The notes under the pieces: model-generated | What the model was told of the DNA's origin: nothing | Databases searched by the model: none | Seen by the model: the letters and a program-made list of their open reading frames with translations, nothing else | Shown here: positions 51,118 through 59,556 of the stretch, piece by piece | Layout: each line of letters begins with the position of its first letter | Numbering within the stretch: position 1 is the first letter of the stretch | Program-made: the position numbers and the translations under genes | Assembly: GCA_910577405.1 (NCBI GenBank) | Contig: CAJTMG010000021.1 | Coordinates: 1-60,144, forward strand | From: an uncultured Oscillibacter sp. | GTDB lineage: Bacteria; Bacillota; Clostridia; Oscillospirales; Oscillospiraceae | Length of the DNA: 60,144 nt | Direction: 5' to 3'

Positions 51118-52038
51118 TTACTTGCCCAGCAGTTCATGCTGAATCCGCTCCAAAGCCTCCGGCGCCTGCTTGTCCATCTTCTCCGGGAAGCCGAAGTAGC
51201 TGACGCAGATGATATTGTCTCCGCCAGCCTTGGGCGCGTCGGGCTTGAGCTGCTTGTTGACGAAGTCCATCTCCCGCAGAGTCTCGAAGATGCCGTCGAA
51301 GTCCACCTCGCCCTCGCCCATGGCTGTATGCTGGTGAATGGTCACGTCGGCACGGCCACGCGCATTCAGCCAAGGAGGATTGAGAATATAGCGGCAGTCC
51401 TTGGTCTGATTCCAGGTATCGGCAAGAAGCACGTGGGTCAGTTCATCGCCGGCGTATTTCAGCATATGCCGCACGTCGCCCTTGCCCTGGTCGTAGAAGA
51501 AGCCGTGAGAGGCGGAGTAGACGTAGCCCAGATTCTTGGAACGGAAGGATTTGACGATATCGCAGGTCTCGTCGTTCAGCTCACAGAAGTCGTAGGGATG
51601 GGACTGGATTTCCACCCGGAGGCCCTCCCGCTCAATGATGGGCAGCAGTTCCTCCATGGACCGGAAGAACATCCCGTTGCAAATCTCCTGCTGATTGGGG
51701 TCGCCGGAAAACTCGGTGTTAATAACAGGCACGCCCATATCCACGGCAATCTGAATGATGCGCTTCCAGTTGGCTACGGCGTGCTGGCGTTGTTCCTCGG
51801 TGGGGCCGGACCAGCGGTAGACCACGATGAAGGAGGAAATTTCCACGCCGGTTTCCTTCAGAGCCTTCCGGTACTCCTCTTCGCACTCCTTGGAAAACAG
51901 GGGATGCTTGTAGAAAGGATTGATGCGGGGATGGGGGGACTGTTCAATGTACTTGTAGCCCCAGCCGGCCACCTTGCGGACATAATCGCGGATAGGCATC
52001 TGTTTGGCAAGAACGTCCACGTCGAATGCGATTTTCAT
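51118..52038 (-). CDS. iolH: IolH-like sugar phosphate isomerase/epimerase
   Basis: GGAGGAAGCGCGC fits ATG 52038, giving 306 residues. The TIM-barrel AP2 pattern includes MKIAFDVDVLAKQMPIRDYV and GYKYIEQSPHPRINPF, later VINTEFSG, EIQSHPYDFCEL and HQHTAMGEGEVDFDG. The last matches the metal-binding HxxxGxGEVD of inosose-type epimerases. It lies upstream of iolB in one transcript. The exact reaction of IolH is not settled. Confidence 0.78.
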   Translation of the reverse strand: MKIAFDVDVLAKQMPIRDYVRKVAGWGYKYIEQSPHPRINPFYKHPLFSKECEEEYRKALKETGVEISSFIVVYRWSGPTEEQRQHAVANWKRIIQIAVDMGVPVINTEFSGDPNQQEICNGMFFRSMEELLPIIEREGLRVEIQSHPYDFCELNDETCDIVKSFRSKNLGYVYSASHGFFYDQGKGDVRHMLKYAGDELTHVLLADTWNQTKDCRYILNPPWLNARGRADVTIHQHTAMGEGEVDFDGIFETLREMDFVNKQLKPDAPKAGGDNIICVSYFGFPEKMDKQAPEALERIQHELLGK

Positions 52039-52063
52039 GCGCGCTTCCTCCATTCTTTTATGT

Positions 52064-52093
52064 GAACCGCGTTCTGAATTCTCTGCGCGGTTC
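52064..52093. promoter_or_regulatory. Inverted repeat in the iol leader
   Basis: GAACCGCG (52064-52071) and CGCGGTTC (52086-52093) are perfect 8-base arms about 26 bases upstream of the iolH start. A regulator operator or an RNA hairpin is possible. Confidence 0.45.
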
Positions 52094-52180
52094 CTTCTCA
52101 TATCCTTAATCATACTCTCAAGCGTCCCGTTTTCCAATGAAACATCCTGCGGAAACCCTGCGATTTTCTGCTCTTTCACC

Positions 52181-52209
52181 TTGCGCGTCAGGACGCCTTG
52201 TGGTATCCT
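52181..52209 (+). promoter_or_regulatory. Promoter of the AraC regulator
   Basis: TTGCGC (52181-52186), 17 bases, TATCCT (52204-52209), 31 bases ahead of ATG 52241. Confidence 0.55.
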
Positions 52210-52240
52210 AGAGAAAACAGGCGAAAGGACGGTGGATTCC

Positions 52241-53104
52241 ATGGACATTCCAGAGGCGGGCGTCCTCAAAAATTCCCAGCGTTATTTCTTTACTCCCTCT
52301 TCTCTGGCGGAGGAGCTGCTCTACTATCCCACCCGGGTAGGCCATTATTTCTGCGATGAACACTATGCCTTCAACCATCAGGCGGAAACAGCCCGATTGG
52401 CCAGCCATCGGGAAAATCTGATGCTCATCTGTATCTGTCAGGGGGACCTGCACTGCTGCTTCGAGGATGTGAAGTATACCGCGGGACCAGGACAGGTGGC
52501 CTTCTTCGACTGCCGGCAGCCGCATGAGTACAGTTCCTCCATGCTCTCTGAACAGGTCTGGATTCTCTTCAACGGCCTCAACGCCCGGGAACTGTACCGC
52601 CGTATCCTCCAGAGCCGGGGCGGGCGGCACGTCTTTGCTCCCAACGCCTTCCCCTCCCTGATCCAGGCTATCCGGGAACTGGTGGACTCCTGTTCCGCCG
52701 GGGCGCGTATGAGTGAATCCGCCTGCTCCCAGCTCATTCACCGGGTGCTGTGCGAGCTTCTTCTGGGCGGAGAGGGTCAGGCGGAAAATGAAGCCGTTGC
52801 CGCAGCCCTCCGGTGCATCCACAGCCGCCTCCATCAGCCTCTGACCGTCCGGGACGCCGCCGCCGCCGCAAGACTCAGCCCCGCCCATTTCTCCCGCGTC
52901 TTCAAGGCCCAGACCGGATACTCTCCCTATGAATACATCCTGTTGCGGCGCATCGACGAGGCCAAGCACCTCCTGACCTCTACCGGGCTTTCCGTCAAGG
53001 AGGTCGCGTATCAGGTCGGCTACAACAGCGAGGAAAACTTTATTCATTCCTTTCAGAAAAAGGTCGGCGTCTCCCCCGGCGTCTTCCGTAATGTCCCTGT
53101 TTGA
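52241..53104 (+). CDS. AraC-family regulator, divergent from iolH-iolB
   Basis: GAAAGGACGGTGG fits ATG 52241, giving 287 residues. An N-terminal cupin-like sensor (FNHQAETARL, CICQGDLHC, FFDCRQPHEY) is followed by two helix-turn-helices near 197-285 (LTVRDAAAAARLSPAHFSRVFKAQTG; LSVKEVAYQVGYNSEENFIHSFQKKVG). Divergent placement suggests control of the iol pair in response to a sugar or inositol-like ligand. Confidence 0.88.
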   Translation: MDIPEAGVLKNSQRYFFTPSSLAEELLYYPTRVGHYFCDEHYAFNHQAETARLASHRENLMLICICQGDLHCCFEDVKYTAGPGQVAFFDCRQPHEYSSSMLSEQVWILFNGLNARELYRRILQSRGGRHVFAPNAFPSLIQAIRELVDSCSAGARMSESACSQLIHRVLCELLLGGEGQAENEAVAAALRCIHSRLHQPLTVRDAAAAARLSPAHFSRVFKAQTGYSPYEYILLRRIDEAKHLLTSTGLSVKEVAYQVGYNSEENFIHSFQKKVGVSPGVFRNVPV

Positions 53105-53163
53105 ATCAGAAATCTTTTCCTGCGGATTTGTGCTTTCCAGATCCAGGAAGTTCTCTCCCAATG

Positions 53164-53207
53164 CAAAACGGCGGTCCTCCATTTACAGGAAGACCGCCGT
53201 TTTATTA
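53164..53207. terminator. Bidirectional terminator between araC-type gene and ilvD
   Basis: AAAACGGCGGTC (53165-53176) pairs perfectly with GACCGCCGTTTT (53192-53203), with ATTATA following; T-tracts on both strands suit convergent genes. Confidence 0.85.
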
Positions 53208-53264
53208 TAAAGCCAGGAATTTTCCTTTTTATCAGAAATCCCGCGGCGCCGGCTAACTTCCGAA

Positions 53265-54932
53265 TTACTCCAAAACTGCTCCTCTGGCCGCGCTGGTGAC
53301 GAGCTTTGCGTAGCGGGCTGCGTAACCGGTTTTAATCTTCGGCTCCGGGCAGACCCATTTGGCCTTTCGCGCGGCGATGGTCTCTTCGTCCACCTCCAGA
53401 CGGATGGCGCATTTGGTGATGTCAATGGAAATCGTGTCGCCGTCCTCCACAAACGCGATGGGACCTCCTTGGGCGGCTTCCGGGCAGACGTGACCGATGG
53501 ACGCGCCGCGGGTTGCTCCGGAGAACCGGCCGTCGGTAATCAGAGCCACGTCCTTATCCAGCCCCATGCCCGCAATGGCCGACGTGGGGTTCAGCATCTC
53601 CCGCATTCCCGGACCGCCCTTGGGACCCTCGTAGCGGATGACTACCACATCCCCGGCTTTGATTTTCCCGGCGTAAATGGCGGCAATGGCATCCTCTTCG
53701 CTGTCGAACACCCGGGCCGGCCCGCTGTGGACCATCATTTCCTTTGCCACCGCGGACCGCTTCACCACACAGCCCTCCGGCGCCAGATTGCCCTTCAGCA
53801 CCGCGATGCCGCCGTCCTGACTGTACGGGTTCTCGATGGGCCGAATCAGCTCAGGGTCACGGTTTACTACGCCCTCCAGATTTTCGCCCAGGGTCCTGCC
53901 GGTACAGGTCAGCACGCCGGTGTCCAGAAGCGCTTTCTTCGTCAGCTCCTTCATAACCGCGTACACGCCCCCGGCCTGTTCCAGGTCCTCCATATACGTC
54001 TCGCCTGCCGGGGCCAGATGGCAGAGATTGGGAGTCCGGCTGGAAATCTCGTTGGACATATCCAGGTCAAGCTCGATGCCGCACTCGTGGGCGATAGCAG
54101 GCAGGTGCAGCATGGTATTCGTGGAACAGCCCAAGGCCATGTCCACTGTCTCGGCATTGTGGAAGGCGGCGGGGGTCATGATATCCCGGGGCCGGATGTT
54201 TTTCTCTACCAGCTCCATAATCTGCATTCCGGCGTGTTTGGCAAGGCGCAGGCGGGCGGACCAGACAGCGGGAATGGTGCCGTTCCCCTGAAGGGCCATG
54301 CCGATGGCTTCCGTCAGGCAGTTCATGGAGTTTGCGGTATACATACCCGAGCAGGAGCCGCAGGTGGGACAGGCGTTGTTTTCGTAGTCCTCCACGCCGG
54401 CCTCGTCCAATTTCCCGGCGTAGTAGGAGCCTACGGCCTCGAACATATGGGAAAGGCAGGTGCGCCGTCCATCGCTGAGGCGTCCGGCCAGCATGGGACC
54501 GCCGGAAACGAAAATCGTGGGAATGTTCAGACGGGCGGCGGCCATCAGAAGACCAGGCACGTTCTTGTCACAGTTGGGAATCATGACCAGACCGTCAAAC
54601 TGGTGGGCAATCGCCATCGCTTCCGTAGAATCGGCAATCAGGTCCCGGGTAATCAGAGAATATTTCATGCCCACGTGTCCCATGGCAATTCCATCACAGA
54701 CCGCAATGGCCGGGAATTCCACCGGAGTGCCCCCCGCCAGACGCACCCCTGCCTTGACCGCTTCTGCAATCTTATCCAGATTCATATGTCCGGGAACGAT
54801 CTCATTCTGCGAACAGACCACGCCGATCAGAGGCCGTTCCAGCTCTTCCTTTGTGTAGCCCAAGGCGTAAAACAGCGAACGATTCGGCGCGCGCTCCACA
54901 CCCTGGGTGACATTGACGCTTCTTTCCTTCAT
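53265..54932 (-). CDS. ilvD: Dihydroxy-acid dehydratase
   Basis: CAAAGGAGGACTCGC fits ATG 54932, giving 555 residues. The iron-sulfur and substrate motifs are CDKNVPG (near 121), CPTCGSCSGMYTANSMNCL (near 191-209) and GKIKAGDVVVIRYEGPKGGPGM later. It dehydrates dihydroxy-acids in branched-chain amino-acid synthesis, or sugar acids in related dehydratases. The divergent FadR-type regulator suggests regulation by a sugar acid or a related ligand, so the substrate is not settled. Confidence 0.9.
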   Translation of the reverse strand: MKERSVNVTQGVERAPNRSLFYALGYTKEELERPLIGVVCSQNEIVPGHMNLDKIAEAVKAGVRLAGGTPVEFPAIAVCDGIAMGHVGMKYSLITRDLIADSTEAMAIAHQFDGLVMIPNCDKNVPGLLMAAARLNIPTIFVSGGPMLAGRLSDGRRTCLSHMFEAVGSYYAGKLDEAGVEDYENNACPTCGSCSGMYTANSMNCLTEAIGMALQGNGTIPAVWSARLRLAKHAGMQIMELVEKNIRPRDIMTPAAFHNAETVDMALGCSTNTMLHLPAIAHECGIELDLDMSNEISSRTPNLCHLAPAGETYMEDLEQAGGVYAVMKELTKKALLDTGVLTCTGRTLGENLEGVVNRDPELIRPIENPYSQDGGIAVLKGNLAPEGCVVKRSAVAKEMMVHSGPARVFDSEEDAIAAIYAGKIKAGDVVVIRYEGPKGGPGMREMLNPTSAIAGMGLDKDVALITDGRFSGATRGASIGHVCPEAAQGGPIAFVEDGDTISIDITKCAIRLEVDEETIAARKAKWVCPEPKIKTGYAARYAKLVTSAARGAVLE

Positions 54933-55009
54933 TGCGAGTCCTCCTTTGATTTCCACGCGTCCCAGTAAGCCTGGTTCCCTTTTTGAGACGCTTTTTCTGT
55001 CTGTTGAAT

Positions 55010-55040
55010 TTGTTAGACTACTCTTCAATTTGTCTGACAT
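55010..55040. promoter_or_regulatory. Twin FadR/GntR-type operators between ilvD and its regulator
   Basis: TTGTTAGACTA (55010-55020) fits the FadR-subfamily pattern TNGTNNNACNA fully, and TTGTCTGACAT (55030-55040) fits in all but the last base. The two are spaced exactly 20 bases apart and both extended by AA on the left. They lie in the ilvD leader region. Confidence 0.7.
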
Positions 55041-55159
55041 CAAGATAGCACACCGGACCGCCGCTGTCAATAGGAAATTCTGCGATTTTTGGAAACCCGG
55101 TTGATTTTTCAGGAAAGCTCCTGTATAATAACCCGCGATTTCAGCAAAGGGAGGTCGGA

Positions 55160-55888
55160 GTGGTGAAAGACGGCAGGAGTCTGGCCCAGCGGACGGCGGA
55201 TGAGATATATGATATGATTTTCAAGAAACGGCGTTTTCCGTCCGGCGGGAAGCTGCCCAATGAGAATGAGCTTTCCGCGGAGCTTGGCATCAGCCGGGCC
55301 ACGCTGCGGGAGGCCATCCGGATTCTGGCTTTACAGGGGATTCTGGAGGTACGCCGGGGCGCGGGGACCTTCGTCTCGGGAGAGCCCGCCTTGTTTGACG
55401 ATTACGGCATCGGCAGTCTGGAGCACGTCAGAATCCGCCTGAAGGACCTGTACGAGACCCGACTGCTGTTCGAGCCTCCGGTGACGGAACTGGCCTGCCT
55501 GCGGGCCTCAAATGGTGAACTGGAAGCCATCTGTCAACAGGGGGAAGCAGTGGCCGCTCTTATTCAGGCCGGAAAGGACCGTACGGAGGCGGATCAGGAA
55601 TTTCACCGGGCGATTATCCTGGCGTCCCATAATGAATTCATGATCCGGCTGATTCCGCTGATTAACCGGGCTGTCAGCGAATCCATTTTTGTGGGAGGAG
55701 AACGCGTTTCCGATACCAGCGGGAATTCCGGAGACCTTCTGGCGGAGGAAACTTTGCGGGACCATGGGCTGATTATGGAGTTCCTGCGCAAACGGGACGG
55801 CCGCGGCGCTCGGAACGCTATGGAAATTCATATTCACCACGCCATCCACACCCTGGGCCTGAACCGGCTCCGGGACCCGCTGTTCTAG
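55160..55888 (+). CDS. FadR-subfamily GntR transcriptional regulator
   Basis: GGGAGGTCGGA precedes GTG 55160. The N-terminal winged helix has LPNENELSAELGISRATLREAIRIL (residues 32-56) and LEVRRGAGTFVS; the C-terminal FCD domain has ETRLLFEPPVTELAC (near 100), ADQEFHRAI (near 143) and IEIHIHHAI-type MEIHIHHAIH near 226. The metal/ligand His are present. It probably controls ilvD in the opposite direction via the twin operators. Confidence 0.9.
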   Translation: MVKDGRSLAQRTADEIYDMIFKKRRFPSGGKLPNENELSAELGISRATLREAIRILALQGILEVRRGAGTFVSGEPALFDDYGIGSLEHVRIRLKDLYETRLLFEPPVTELACLRASNGELEAICQQGEAVAALIQAGKDRTEADQEFHRAIILASHNEFMIRLIPLINRAVSESIFVGGERVSDTSGNSGDLLAEETLRDHGLIMEFLRKRDGRGARNAMEIHIHHAIHTLGLNRLRDPLF

Positions 55889-56012
55889 GGGCTTCTGATG
55901 ATCGTCGCCAGACAGATACGCCCTCCATCCTGGCCGCCGCTGCCCGAATTTGACGCATTTTTTCAATACCCTGGGCAGTTTGACCAGTTTTTGAAAAAAA
56001 TCCAAAAAAAGA
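55889..56012. other. Intergenic gap before the rex promoter
   Basis: No gene. The sequence includes A-tracts; no terminator for the GntR gene is clearly visible. Confidence 0.3.
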
Positions 56013-56053
56013 TTGTTAAAAAAATTGACAAGTCCCCTCTTTTAGGCTAAACT
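56013..56053 (+). promoter_or_regulatory. rex promoter with overlapping Rex-like operator
   Basis: TTGACA (56025-56030), a 17-base spacer and TAAACT (56048-56053). TTGTTAA (56013-56019) and TTGACAA (56025-56031) make an inverted repeat like the Rex site TTGTTAAN4TTAACAA, with five instead of four middle bases and one mismatch. The right arm covers the -35 box, so Rex binding would block the polymerase. Confidence 0.62.
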
Positions 56054-56104
56054 AGAAAAGGATTGTTTGATACTGCCTGTTTTTGAATTTAAGGAGGGAA
56101 CGGA

Positions 56105-56734
56105 TTGAAAAAAGAAAATGTCTCCGACGCTGTCATTCGGCGTCTGCCCCGATACTACCGCCAGCTCTCAGAACTGAAAGCCAGGGGCCAGGTCCGGATT
56201 TCCTCTCACTCTCTGGGGCAGGAGATGAATATTACCGCATCGCAGATACGGCAGGATTTGAGCTGTTTCGGGGAGTTCGGACAACAGGGCTACGGCTATA
56301 ATGTGGAGGAGCTGCATACCGAAATCGGCCATATCCTGGGCGTGGACAATCATCATCATCTGATTATGATCGGCGCGGGCAACCTCGGTCACGCCTTGAT
56401 GCACAATTTCCATTTTCAGGAGGCCGGTTTTACGCTGGACGCAGCCTTCGACGTGGCCCCGGCGGTCATCGGCACACAGATCAACAACGTGCCGATTTTC
56501 TCCATGGACGAGCTGGATGGGTATGTTCACAGTCACAGCGTCGACGTGGTGGTTCTGACGGTGCCTCAGTCTGTGGCCCAATCCCTGACGGAACGGCTTG
56601 TGCATCTGGGTATCCACGGATTCTGGAACTTTACCAATGTAGAAATCACCTGCCCGAATCCGGATGTGCGTATCGAGAGCATCCATTTTGCCGACAGCCT
56701 CCTAACGCTGAGCTATCGGATTGCAAACCGCTGA
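56105..56734 (+). CDS. rex: Redox-sensing transcriptional repressor Rex
   Basis: TTG 56105 follows AAGGAGGGAACGGA. The winged helix has ISSHSLGQEMNITASQIRQDLSCFGEFGQQG (about 32-62) and the NAD-binding fold MIGAGNLGHAL near residues 87-97. Rex senses NADH/NAD+ and represses fermentation and reduction genes; autoregulation is likely from the operator-like repeat. Confidence 0.95.
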   Translation: MKKENVSDAVIRRLPRYYRQLSELKARGQVRISSHSLGQEMNITASQIRQDLSCFGEFGQQGYGYNVEELHTEIGHILGVDNHHHLIMIGAGNLGHALMHNFHFQEAGFTLDAAFDVAPAVIGTQINNVPIFSMDELDGYVHSHSVDVVVLTVPQSVAQSLTERLVHLGIHGFWNFTNVEITCPNPDVRIESIHFADSLLTLSYRIANR

Positions 56735-56768
56735 TTCCATATTTCACATAAACATAAAGAGGTGTTCT

Positions 56769-57815
56769 ATGAAGCGCATTCTATCGGCGCTGGTTCTCTG
56801 CGCGCTGTTTGTCACCGTGTACGCGGCAGGCGGTCCGGAAGACCCGCTGGCTTCCCTGTCCTACCTGAACGGCCCGTTCACTGACGGCCTGCATACTGCC
56901 GTCGACGCCCGCCTGAACGCTGCCAGCTTTTCCACGACCTCTGTTTCAGCGTCCGGCGCGTGGAACGAGGTTCGGCTGAAACAGGATGATTTGCTCCTGG
57001 GTACGGCTGGCGACGGCGTGCTCTTTCTGGCAGGCGGCGGACAGGTGGTCTACCCCTCCGGGGCCGTGGTGGATGTCACCGAGGGGGCAGTGATTCCCAG
57101 CGGCGGCGTTCTTCAGGCCCGGCACCGGTATCTTGTGGCGGAGGAGACTTCGGCCAGCTTTCAGATTATTGGCAAGACCGCCGTTCTGGACTGGCAGGGC
57201 CGCTGCACCTTCAGTCTGTCCGGGTCGCCGGATTACAACGCCATTGCCGCCGCTTTGAAGACCCTGGGGCTGTTCCGGGGGTCCCTTACCGGCTACGGGC
57301 AGGGATTTGACCTGGAAGCCGCCCCCACCCGTTTGCAGGCTTTGATTATGTTCGTCCGGGTCCTTGGGGAGGAATCCGCAGCCCTGTCCTGGAACGGCGT
57401 GTGCCCTTTTCAGGATATCCAACCCGGCTCACAGGCAGAGAAATATGTGGGCTACGCTTACGAACGGGGCTACACCAACGGCTACAGCACCACGGAATTC
57501 CGGCCCTCCGCCACGGTCAGCGCATCCCAGTATGTGGAATTTCTGCTCCGCGCCCTGGGCTACAGCTCCGCCGCCAACACCCAGATTTCTGACGCCCTGG
57601 AACGTGCCGAGAGCGCCTACGTCCTGACGCCGGGGGAAACCGCCATACTCCAAAGCACCGACTTCCTGCGGGCGGATCTGGTTTACGTTTCCTATTACGC
57701 CCTGGACGCCCGGCTCGCTGACGGCACGCAAACCTTGGGGCAGTCCCTGATGGAACGGAACGTCTTCGACCAGCAGGCCCGGGACAGCGCCAAGGTCAGC
57801 GGCAGCCGTCTGTAA
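56769..57815 (+). CDS. Exported SLH-domain protein
   Basis: AAAGAGGTGTTC fits ATG 56769. A signal peptide (MKRILSALVLCALFVTVYAAGG) is followed by an unknown beta-rich region and at least one good S-layer homology domain (FQDIQPGSQAEKYVGYAYERGYTNGYS, then EFRPSATVSASQYVEFLLRALGY). A second less typical SLH-like stretch precedes it near residue 170. Probably attached to the cell wall. Confidence 0.8.
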   Translation: MKRILSALVLCALFVTVYAAGGPEDPLASLSYLNGPFTDGLHTAVDARLNAASFSTTSVSASGAWNEVRLKQDDLLLGTAGDGVLFLAGGGQVVYPSGAVVDVTEGAVIPSGGVLQARHRYLVAEETSASFQIIGKTAVLDWQGRCTFSLSGSPDYNAIAAALKTLGLFRGSLTGYGQGFDLEAAPTRLQALIMFVRVLGEESAALSWNGVCPFQDIQPGSQAEKYVGYAYERGYTNGYSTTEFRPSATVSASQYVEFLLRALGYSSAANTQISDALERAESAYVLTPGETAILQSTDFLRADLVYVSYYALDARLADGTQTLGQSLMERNVFDQQARDSAKVSGSRL

Positions 57816-57820
57816 GCACA

Positions 57821-57858
57821 ACGCCTTTCGGTTTTTTCCGGAGGGCGCTGTTTTTTTG
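57821..57858 (+). terminator. Terminator after the SLH gene
   Basis: CGCCTTTCGG and CCGGAGGGCG arms around a T-loop, followed by CTGTTTTTTT. Confidence 0.6.
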
Positions 57859-57937
57859 GAACCCCTTCCGCACAGGCGCATATGATGAACTGAGGCCACT
57901 TCAAAAGGGCCTACATCACATCCCAGGAGGTTCCATT

Positions 57938-58156
57938 ATGTGCAATAACGGCTTTGGCGGAGGCAACTGCTGCTGGATCATCATCCTGCTCATCATCGTC
58001 TGGTGCTGCTGCGGCAACAGCAACAACAATAGCTGGGGCGGCAGCAACTGCGGCTGTGGCTGCGGCTGTGGTTGTGGCTGCGGCGGCAACTGTGGCTGCA
58101 ATTGCGGCTGCAACAATAACTGCGGCTGCAACTGCAATCCCGCTCCCTGCTGCTAA
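57938..58156 (+). CDS. Cys/Gly/Asn-rich miniprotein with a membrane segment (72 aa)
   Basis: CAGGAGG before the ATG at 57938. Residues 1-11 are Asn/Gly-rich, 11-24 form a short hydrophobic segment (CCWIIILLIIVWCC), then come Asn/Ser/Gly and a run of Cys-Gly pairs (CGCGCGCGCG) followed by NCGCNCGCNNNC. The layout recalls small Cys/Gly-rich coat-like proteins of spore formers, but I have no family. About a third of residues are Cys. Confidence 0.6.
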   Translation: MCNNGFGGGNCCWIIILLIIVWCCCGNSNNNSWGGSNCGCGCGCGCGCGGNCGCNCGCNNNCGCNCNPAPCC

Positions 58157-58164
58157 ATAACAAA

Positions 58165-58192
58165 ACCCCCGGGGCTTCGGTTCCGGGGGTCT
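58165..58192 (+). terminator. Terminator after the Cys/Gly-rich gene
   Basis: ACCCCCGG and CCGGGGGT with a TTCG-type loop, followed by CTCTCT. Strong stem; a poor T-run. Confidence 0.65.
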
Positions 58193-58312
58193 CTCTATGA
58201 TTAGGAATGCGGAATGGACTTGAACTCAGGCGGGTTTCCATAAAAAGCATTCTGTGTCAAATCGCGCAGGAATTGCTTTGAACTGCGGCAGTATCCTAAA
58301 AAATTTCCTGAT

Positions 58313-58825
58313 TCAACGATTTTGGCTGACCTTTCCAGCGGCCCATCCAACACAGGCGCCCAGGAGAATGCCGCCCAGGATATCGGTAGGCCAGTGAACA
58401 TAGAGGTACAGTCTGGAAAAGGCAATCGCCGACGCCAGGACGCAGGCAGGAATCCACAGACAGCTCCCGGAGGCCCTCAGCGCAAAGACGGCAGCAAAGG
58501 ACGCGGCGGTATGGCCTGACGGAAAAGAGGCGTCTCCTGGCGGATGGACAAGCAGTACCAGCTCAGGCCGCAGGAGAAAGGGTCTTCCCCGGCCGATCAG
58601 GGGTTTCAGGAGCAGGTTGCAGGCCGCCAGGTCCAGTACCAGCCCGCAGGCCAGCGTCTTCCCCTGATTCCGCCAGCGTCTGGAAAGCAGCAACGCCGCC
58701 GCTGTCAGAATCCAGATTTCCCCATGGTCCGAAAGACGGCTGATGAACGGCATCAGTACATCCAGAGCCTCGCACCGCATATAAGCCTGTATCCAGTCCA
58801 GCACCGCAAGCTCCATTTCACGCAT
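58313..58825 (-). CDS. PAP2-family membrane phosphatase
   Basis: GGAGGGAGGAATTG precedes ATG 58825. The 170-residue membrane protein has the PAP2 triad: KPLIGRGRPF (near 74-83), FPSGHTAASFA (near 101-111) and SRLYLYVHWPTDILGG (near 136-151). It probably dephosphorylates undecaprenyl or phosphatidyl substrates. Confidence 0.9.
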   Translation of the reverse strand: MREMELAVLDWIQAYMRCEALDVLMPFISRLSDHGEIWILTAAALLLSRRWRNQGKTLACGLVLDLAACNLLLKPLIGRGRPFLLRPELVLLVHPPGDASFPSGHTAASFAAVFALRASGSCLWIPACVLASAIAFSRLYLYVHWPTDILGGILLGACVGWAAGKVSQNR

Positions 58826-58922
58826 TACAATTCCTCCCTCCAGAAAACCGCCGCAGTCCCGGAATCTGCTCCAAAACTGCGGCGTGCTATTATCCTATGT
58901 GGCTCCTGCCGGAATGAGAACA

Positions 58923-59417
58923 TCAGTCTTCCTCGCCATCGTCCCCCTTGTAATTCCGGCCAAATTTCAATTCCTCCAGCTCCGGATCTTTTATGCTCTG
59001 GTCCTCCTCCGGTCTCCCCGTCATGGTAGTATTACCGTTCAGACGCCCGCCGTTTTCAATCACAAAGGTCCCTGTTGTCACATCGCCCTCAATGGACCCC
59101 GTACGCTCCAGCTGCAAATGATCCCGACAGGTCACGGGGCCATCCACCACGCCGCCTATCCGAATCACGTCCGCCTCCACGGGACCCACAATCTTCCCCG
59201 TTGGCGTCACGGTCAAATGCCCCACAGACACTTTGCCTTCCACCGTGCCGCTGATCTGCACCACGCCCTCGCCGGTAAGGGTTCCCGTAACCGTCACGCC
59301 CCTGGCAATCACCGTGCTCCCCTGGCTCTCCACCCGCCGGACGCTCTCCGGTTCCTTGACGGACTCCTCGGGCGCTTCACTGGCTGTCTGATTCCGCATT
59401 CTGTCAAAAAAAGGCAT
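58923..59417 (-). CDS. Bactofilin family protein
   Basis: GAGGTGGAGTGC precedes ATG 59417, giving 164 residues. Repeated beta-helix turns (GSTVIARGVTVTGTL, GEGVVQISGTVEGKVSVG, GKIVGPVEADVIRIGGVVDGPV and onward) match the DUF583/bactofilin domain. It polymerises into cytoskeletal filaments, sometimes linked to cell shape or spore structures. N- and C-terminal tails are disordered and charged. Confidence 0.88.
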   Translation of the reverse strand: MPFFDRMRNQTASEAPEESVKEPESVRRVESQGSTVIARGVTVTGTLTGEGVVQISGTVEGKVSVGHLTVTPTGKIVGPVEADVIRIGGVVDGPVTCRDHLQLERTGSIEGDVTTGTFVIENGGRLNGNTTMTGRPEEDQSIKDPELEELKFGRNYKGDDGEED

Positions 59418-59556
59418 TGCACTCCACCTCGTCAGCAAGAATTTTTTACAGTTTACCACATCCGTTCTCCTTTGGCAAGCCCCAAAACAAAACGGGAAGG
59501 ACCGAAGCCCCTCCCGTCTCGATTCAGTTACAGACTTTCCGCCTGCATTCAGAAGC

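Noticed and set aside
50236..52065. Long + strand open frame opposite iolB-iolH
   Set aside because: Shadow frame over two well-supported minus-strand genes.
53469..54968. Long + strand open frame opposite ilvD
   Set aside because: Antisense shadow of a clear IlvD; low-complexity His/Gly/Gln composition.
58045..58140. Short tandem GGCTGC-type repeats
   Set aside because: They encode the Cys-Gly pairs of a supported gene; no separate repeat element or CRISPR is implied.
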